Below are positions 1 to 5,615 of a stretch of DNA of 5,615 bases, piece after piece. The position numbers were made by a program, and so were the translations under genes. Numbering within the stretch: position 1 is the stretch's first letter; each line of letters opens with the position of its first letter. The notes below the pieces were generated by a model. That model had not been told where the DNA came from and searched no databases. It saw nothing but the letters and a program-made list of their open reading frames with translations. The DNA is from Deltaproteobacteria bacterium (GTDB taxonomy: Bacteria; Desulfobacterota; Desulfobacteria; Desulfobacterales; JAFDCJ01): contig JAJRVC010000538.1 of assembly GCA_024277475.1 (NCBI GenBank), forward strand, positions 1-5,615, given 5' to 3'.

Positions 1-134
1 AGATAGCTGCGGGAGCTTGGGGAGGCCGTCGGAACTCATGGCTCGTAGTGAAACAGGTTCCGCGCCCTGTGTCCAGGGCTGCCCGGACTTATTGAGAAGT
101 TACGCAAAATATTAAGAATTCCTGATAACTCAGT
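1..134. other. Flank downstream of gyrB, no recognised gene
   Basis: This is the stretch after the gyrB stop, running to the window edge. It holds a small GC-rich hairpin and no intrinsic terminator that I can support. On the minus strand an ATG at 39-37 opens a frame that reads MSSDGLPKLPQLS to the edge, with only a weak GAG upstream. On the plus strand two frames also run in open from the edge, ending at TGA 93-95 and TAA 113-115. I recognise none of these peptides, and all are too short to call a gene. The neighbour beyond gyrB is therefore unknown. Confidence 0.5.
64..79. repeat. GC-rich inverted repeat after gyrB
   Basis: The arms GCCCTG (64-69) and CAGGGC (74-79) are perfectly complementary around a TGTC loop. 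It lies about 55 bp past the gyrB stop. Neither strand has a T-tract after the stem, so it does not qualify as a Rho-independent terminator. It might stabilise the 3' end of the gyrB message, but that is a guess. Confidence 0.4.
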
Positions 135-2561
<2,427 letters not shown>

Positions 2562-3641
2562 CTATTCTAACACTTTCCGTAGCTTCCCTTGTACTACCCG
2601 ATAGTACAAAACCTGCGTCCAATCCGGCGCTGAAACCAGCTCTTCACTGACCGTAGTGACAAAAGTCTGGGCGCCGGTGCCTTTCAGGGCATTAAAAAAC
2701 AGAGCGCGGTTTTTATGATCCAGCTCGGAAGCTAATTCATCGACAAGGAGCAAAGGCCTGCGTCCTATGGTTTGCGCCAGTATTCGGGACAAGCCAATGA
2801 GTACCGCAACCGTCAGCAGCTTGGATTCGCCCCGGGAAAGCACCTGGCGTGCTTTGGCTCCGCCGGTTGTGAAAACAAGGTCGGCACGATGCGGCCCGGC
2901 GCCGGTAAATCCCCGCCGCTTATCCTCGCGCCAGGACATCGCCAGCAGGCTGCATAGATCCTCCTTCGTGCTCCAGCCCGGGTGGTATTCGATTTCAACC
3001 TGAATATCGAGTAATTCCGTGAATACACCGGTGAGAATCTTTAACGCATGGCCCAGGTGCCGGGAACGTAAAATATGCAGATCCTGGCCGGTTTTACCAA
3101 GCTCCTGATTCCAAATAGAGTGGTCATCCTCCTGCGGCTGGCGTAATGCGGTATTTCTTTGTTTGAGTATCCGCCGGTAACGTTGGTGCAGTTGGTTATA
3201 TTCTGGTTCCACGTGAAACATCAGCCAGTCGAGCAGCTTGCGTCTGATGTCCGCACCGTCCGTAAGTATCCGTTGACTGTCCGGGGTGACTACCACCAAC
3301 GGCAGATGATGGGCCAGGGCCGATGCCGTACGGATTTCTTCGCCATTGATGCGGAACCGCATCCCACCTCGGTATTTCTTTTCCACACCCATGGTGCTTT
3401 CTCGCTCCTGGTTGTCATACACCCGGCCACGTACCAATAGCCCGTCACTGGCGCGCCTGAGAACATCACTGATAGTGTGACTTCTGAAAGAACGGCCGGT
3501 ACCCAATAAATGAATGGATTCCAGAAGGCTGGTTTTCCCGCTGCCGTTTAACCCGGAAAAAACCACAAGATCAGCGTCAGTCGAGGCCTCGATGTTTTCC
3601 AGGATGCGTATATTTTGAACACACAGGTTGATCAGACGCAT
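2562..3641 (-). CDS. recF: DNA replication and repair protein RecF
   Basis: RecF is an SMC-like ABC ATPase that, with RecO and RecR, helps load RecA on single-stranded gaps and at stalled forks in the cytoplasm. With the ATG at 3641-3639 the protein has 359 residues (E. coli 357). Walker A GLNGSGKTS lies at 30-38, exactly the E. coli position. KQRNTALRQ in the arm, GPHRADL, the ABC signature LSRGESKLL (about 268) and Walker B LLLVDELASELD (about 297-308) follow in the expected order. An in-frame GTG at 3653 would add four residues. I prefer ATG because its N-terminus aligns with E. coli RecF without overhang and a weak GTGGG lies 7 nt upstream. The usual N-terminal FRN signature reads IRI here. 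It sits between dnaN (126 bp upstream) and gyrB (27 bp downstream), the standard context. Confidence 0.97.
   Translation of the reverse strand: MRLINLCVQNIRILENIEASTDADLVVFSGLNGSGKTSLLESIHLLGTGRSFRSHTISDVLRRASDGLLVRGRVYDNQERESTMGVEKKYRGGMRFRINGEEIRTASALAHHLPLVVVTPDSQRILTDGADIRRKLLDWLMFHVEPEYNQLHQRYRRILKQRNTALRQPQEDDHSIWNQELGKTGQDLHILRSRHLGHALKILTGVFTELLDIQVEIEYHPGWSTKEDLCSLLAMSWREDKRRGFTGAGPHRADLVFTTGGAKARQVLSRGESKLLTVAVLIGLSRILAQTIGRRPLLLVDELASELDHKNRALFFNALKGTGAQTFVTTVSEELVSAPDWTQVLYYRVVQGKLRKVLE
2564..2572 (-). promoter_or_regulatory. Candidate extended -10 promoter for gyrB
   Basis: On the minus strand TGTTAGAAT overlaps the last codons and stop of recF. It matches the extended -10 pattern TGnTATAAT with one mismatch in the hexamer (TAGAAT). 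Transcription would start near 2557, leaving a leader of about 22 nt before the TTG start. No good -35 is seen at 17 bp upstream (ACAAGG), which is tolerable for an extended -10 promoter. E. coli gyrB is known to have its own supercoiling-sensitive promoter upstream, so one here is plausible. This is a pattern match only. Confidence 0.3.
2589..2609. repeat. 8 bp dyad near the recF end
   Basis: Perfect arms TTGTACTA (2589-2596) and TAGTACAA (2602-2609) flank a 5 bp centre. The dyad lies inside the recF coding sequence, over the place where a -35 element for the candidate gyrB promoter would fall. Neither side has a T-tract, so it is not a terminator. It could be an operator, but one dyad of this size is expected by chance in a window this long, and it encodes ordinary RecF residues (LYYRVVQ). 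Confidence 0.35.
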
Positions 3642-3719
3642 GGACTGACCCACGAGACAGATTCAGTAATTACGTGAACACCCAGGCAACCGTACACTCA
3701 GGATGGAGTCCGCTTTTTT

Positions 3720-3737
3720 GAATAAACCCCGCGGGGT
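3720..3737 (-). terminator. Possible weak terminator between dnaN and recF
   Basis: The spacer after the dnaN stop holds the 12 bp perfect palindrome ACCCCGCGGGGT (3726-3737), followed on the minus strand by TTATTC. A folded transcript would have only a four-pair stem ACCC/GGGT with a CGCG loop, and the U-rich run is short and broken by an A. At best this would attenuate transcription into recF. It may equally be a chance palindrome or a protein site. The rest of this 126 bp spacer shows no gene and no convincing promoter. Confidence 0.22.
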
Positions 3738-3767
3738 GACAGGAGACAACCCACCTCTGGCCGGTAT

Positions 3768-4877
3768 TTACAGTCGCATGGGCATGATGACATAACGGCA
3801 GTCTTCCCGATCTTCAGCCAATAGCAGGCAGCTGCTGCTGGAGTCCGTCAAGCACAACCGGGCATTTTCCGCGGGTAAAACATTCAACGCCTGAATCATA
3901 TAATTGACGTTAAACCCGATCTCCATGGTCTGTCCATCGTAGTCAATTTCTAACTCGACTTCGGCCTCTTCCTGCTCAGGGTTATTTGCCACGACTCTGA
4001 GCACCGATGGTTCCAGCGTTAATCGAACCGCACGGTATTTATCACTCGAAAGCACCGATGCTGCGTTAAGGCACCCAATCAGGCGTTGCCTGTCAATAAC
4101 AATGCGCTTATCGCAGTTATCGAGACGTGGAATAACCCGGTCATAATCAGGGAATTTTCCATCGATCAACTTACTGGTCAGACGCACGTTGGCAACAGTC
4201 AGACGCAGTGCATTCGCTCCCAGGGTGATTTTTGCCTCGTTGTCATCCGGGCCAAGCAATCGCTGTAATTCGAGGATAGCTTTGCGGGGTACGATAATCT
4301 GGCGTACTTCACTGACATCAGGAATTTCCATGGCGAGATCCGCCGCTGCCAGGCGATGACCATCCGTCGCCACAGCCCGCAGATAATCAGCACCAATCTC
4401 CAGCAGCAACCCATTCAGGTAATACCGAACGTCCTGTTGCGCCATGGCAAACTGGGTCAATTCAAGGAGTTGTTTGAGTTCCAGTTGAGGGATTGACAGG
4501 CTGAATTCATCGGCAGGGGGATCGGTGGCGGGAAACTCAATTGCCGGCAAAGTACTCAGCATAAAGCGGCTACGGCCGGATACGAGTCGAACCCGTTGTC
4601 CATCCAATTCAAAACTTATGCGCGCATCCGGAGCGAGCGTTCTGCAAATATCAATCAGTTTTCTTGCCGGTACAGTGATCTGGGCTTCTTCGATACCTTC
4701 AAGTGGCATCTGCGCCTGGAGTTCGATTTCCATATCGGTTGCGGTTACCGACAGCGTATCGCCACCCGTACTGATCAGGACATTGGCCAATACGGGCAGG
4801 GTCTGGCGACGTTCGATAACACCTTGAACCGCCAGCAAAGGATCCAGCAAAATATCTCTGTTAACTTCAAATTTCAT
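3768..4877 (-). CDS. dnaN: DNA polymerase III beta subunit (sliding clamp)
   Basis: DnaN forms the ring-shaped homodimeric clamp that tethers polymerase III and many repair factors to DNA. The protein has 369 residues (E. coli 366) and three clamp folds, about 1-122, 128-250 and 252-369. Conserved blocks include the MKFEVNRD start, TVPARKLIDICR, SGRSRFMLSTLP, QDVRYYLNG (148-156), ATDGHRL (170-176), SKLIDGKFPDYDRVIP (235-250), NNPEQEEAEVE and the C-terminal MPMRL (365-369). TDGHRL and MPMRL line the pocket that binds clamp-binding peptides, so partner docking should be normal. The ATG at 4877-4875 fits the family N-terminus exactly. No Shine-Dalgarno is visible; a palindrome occupies that place. 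dnaA lies 198 bp upstream and recF 126 bp downstream, so the usual dnaA-dnaN-recF series is loosely spaced here. Confidence 0.98.
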   Translation of the reverse strand: MKFEVNRDILLDPLLAVQGVIERRQTLPVLANVLISTGGDTLSVTATDMEIELQAQMPLEGIEEAQITVPARKLIDICRTLAPDARISFELDGQRVRLVSGRSRFMLSTLPAIEFPATDPPADEFSLSIPQLELKQLLELTQFAMAQQDVRYYLNGLLLEIGADYLRAVATDGHRLAAADLAMEIPDVSEVRQIIVPRKAILELQRLLGPDDNEAKITLGANALRLTVANVRLTSKLIDGKFPDYDRVIPRLDNCDKRIVIDRQRLIGCLNAASVLSSDKYRAVRLTLEPSVLRVVANNPEQEEAEVELEIDYDGQTMEIGFNVNYMIQALNVLPAENARLCLTDSSSSCLLLAEDREDCRYVIMPMRL

Positions 4878-4881
4878 GATA

Positions 4882-4893
4882 TATAGATCTATA
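4882..4893. repeat. 12 bp palindrome before the dnaN start
   Basis: TATAGATCTATA is a perfect palindrome ending 4 bp before the dnaN ATG, where a ribosome-binding site would be expected. It includes a GATC Dam-type site. The odd palindrome ATAACTGTTAT (4891-4901) adjoins it with a three-base overlap. On the minus strand GATCTATATATCA (4889-4877) matches the left 13-mer of the E. coli oriC unwinding element, as I recall it, at 10 of 13 positions. Function is unknown; an operator, a translation-control hairpin or part of an unwinding region are possible. Confidence 0.5.
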
Positions 4894-4913
4894 ACTGTTA
4901 TTACTAGGGCCGG

Positions 4914-4931
4914 ACTTATCTGTTGATAAGT
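4914..4931. repeat. 7 bp inverted repeat in dnaA-dnaN spacer
   Basis: Arms ACTTATC (4914-4920) and GATAAGT (4925-4931) are perfectly complementary around TGTT. The right arm and loop contain the minus-strand DnaA-box-like TTATCAACA. No T-tract follows on the minus strand, so it is not a terminator. Confidence 0.5.
4921..4929 (-). promoter_or_regulatory. DnaA-box-like site TTATCAACA
   Basis: On the minus strand this reads TTATCAACA, one mismatch (sixth base) from the strong DnaA box TTATCCACA. It is embedded in an inverted repeat and adjoins the AT-rich tract, a position where DnaA could assist unwinding. It fails the strict TTWTNCACA consensus. Confidence 0.25.
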
Positions 4932-4941
4932 TCAATAATAT

Positions 4942-4974
4942 CATTATTATCAAATAGTTATAAAAATAATAATG
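4942..4974. repeat. 9 bp inverted repeat in the AT-rich tract
   Basis: CATTATTAT (4942-4950) is the exact reverse complement of ATAATAATG (4966-4974), with 15 bases between. A shorter dyad, ATAATA (4935-4940) with TATTAT (4945-4950), overlaps the left arm. Low sequence complexity makes such repeats easier to obtain by chance. The tract is a candidate duplex-unwinding region. Confidence 0.45.
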
Positions 4975-5019
4975 TGTTTGGATAGGGCTGTGTTAGATGC
5001 TTGGAAACTGTTGAATGGT

Positions 5020-5028
5020 TCTGGATAA
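5020..5028 (-). promoter_or_regulatory. DnaA-box-like site TTATCCAGA
   Basis: The minus strand reads TTATCCAGA, one mismatch (eighth base) from TTATCCACA. It lies midway through the dnaA-dnaN spacer and faces the same way as the site at 4921-4929. The mismatch falls in the usually conserved CACA half, so binding may be weak. Confidence 0.25.
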
Positions 5029-5055
5029 CTTATACCGATATGAATTTATCAGCTG

Positions 5056-5064
5056 TTTTCCACA
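5056..5064 (+). promoter_or_regulatory. DnaA box candidate TTTTCCACA
   Basis: TTTTCCACA fits the relaxed DnaA box consensus TTWTNCACA and differs from the strong box at one base (third). It lies 11 bp past the dnaA stop codon, in the opposite orientation to the other two candidates. It is the best DnaA-binding candidate in the window. Confidence 0.4.
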
Positions 5065-5075
5065 ATCTGCTCGAC

Positions 5076-5615
5076 TTAACTGCTCAGGGTTCTCAACAAC
5101 ACGGCATATTCATCACTGATTGCCGTAGAGTTTAATTTTAACTCCGCGACCTTGCGACAGGCATGGATGACCGTCGTGTGGTCTCTGCCGCCGAAAGCGT
5201 CGCCAATTTCAGGCAGGCTGTGGTTGGTTAATTCCTTGGCCAGTGCCATGGCGATTTGACGGGGTCTGGCAATGGAGCGGGTCCGCCGCTTTGAAACCAT
5301 ATCCGCAACCCTTATTTTGTAGTATTCGGCTACGGTTTTCTGAATGTTCACGATGGTGATCAGCTTGTCCTGAAGGGCCAGCAGATCCCGCAGTGCCTCC
5401 TTGGTTAATTCGAGACTGACGGGTTGATTACTGAATTGAGCAAAGGCGAACACGCGTCGCAACGCACCTTCAAGTTCACGCACATTTGAGCGGATTCTCT
5501 GGCCAATGAAAAAAGCGACTTCATCCGGGATCGGCTGAGCAACGCTTTGCGCCTTGTTTTTCAAAATAGCGACGCGTGTTTCCAGTTCCGGCGGCTCGAT
5601 GGCAACAGGCAGACC
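5076..5615 (-). CDS. dnaA: Chromosomal replication initiator DnaA, C-terminal part
   Basis: DnaA binds DnaA boxes at oriC, oligomerises with ATP and opens the duplex. Only the last 179 residues lie in the window; the frame runs open to the edge, starting [17 protein letters not shown]. It corresponds to E. coli Gly289 to the C-terminus with no length difference, so the cut falls four residues after the arginine finger (Arg285). Visible parts are the end of the AAA+ lid with sensor 2 VRELEGA (local Arg46, E. coli Arg334), the linker [14 protein letters not shown], and domain IV. Domain IV has [13 protein letters not shown] (local Arg111, E. coli Arg399) and the DnaA signature [14 protein letters not shown] (local Asp145, E. 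coli Asp433) for reading the box. It ends LRTLSS as in E. coli. An in-frame TTG at 5564 is an internal leucine, not a start. DNA recognition should follow the standard DnaA box. Confidence 0.97.
   Translation of the reverse strand, partial: GLPVAIEPPELETRVAILKNKAQSVAQPIPDEVAFFIGQRIRSNVRELEGALRRVFAFAQFSNQPVSLELTKEALRDLLALQDKLITIVNIQKTVAEYYKIRVADMVSKRRTRSIARPRQIAMALAKELTNHSLPEIGDAFGGRDHTTVIHACRKVAELKLNSTAISDEYAVLLRTLSS

Larger units (their letters stand above)
4878..5075. other. dnaA-dnaN spacer, possible origin-type element
   Basis: This 198 bp spacer has no coding sequence. 4931-4974 contains only five G or C in 44 bases, resembling a DNA-unwinding element. Three nine-base sites differ by one base from TTATCCACA. 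Several inverted repeats stand between 4882 and 4974. In some bacteria, including Pseudomonas, DnaA boxes flank dnaA on the dnaN side, so this may be part of oriC or a secondary DnaA-binding region controlling dnaN. A canonical box is absent, and the dnaA upstream region, the commoner site of oriC, is outside the window. I saw no convincing -35/-10 pair for dnaN. Confidence 0.4.

Overview
The window is a bacterial chromosomal housekeeping locus: the replication-initiation cluster dnaA, dnaN, recF and gyrB, with all genes on the minus strand. Transcription runs from high to low coordinates: a 5'-truncated dnaA (5615 to 5076), dnaN (4877 to 3768), recF (3641 to 2562) and gyrB (2534 to 135). Protein similarity recalled from Escherichia coli is high in every gene. 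GyrB carries the long insertion in its C-terminal half that is typical of Gram-negative type GyrB. The gene order is the classical one around the origin in many gammaproteobacteria. I infer a gammaproteobacterium of moderate GC content and cannot name a genus.

Region by region: 1-134 is the downstream flank of gyrB, with no recognisable gene. 135-2534 is gyrB, apparently starting at TTG. A 27 bp gap with a candidate extended -10 promoter separates it from recF. 3642-3767 is a 126 bp spacer between recF and dnaN, holding a 12 bp GC-rich palindrome. 4878-5075 is the 198 bp dnaA-dnaN spacer. That spacer is the most interesting non-coding part: it has an 89% AT tract, a run of inverted repeats and three one-mismatch matches to the DnaA box, so it may be an origin-type element, a dnaN control region, or both. 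5076-5615 encodes the end of the DnaA AAA+ domain and the whole DNA-binding domain IV.

Together the genes encode the replication initiator (DnaA), the sliding clamp that holds polymerase on DNA (DnaN), a gap-repair loader for RecA (RecF) and the ATPase subunit of DNA gyrase (GyrB). I found no mobile element, CRISPR array, RNA gene, frameshift or horizontally acquired gene. I see no evidence of an undescribed system. The points worth a second look are regulatory: the dnaA-dnaN spacer, the lack of a Shine-Dalgarno before dnaN, the TTG start and possible promoter of gyrB, and dyads in the gaps.
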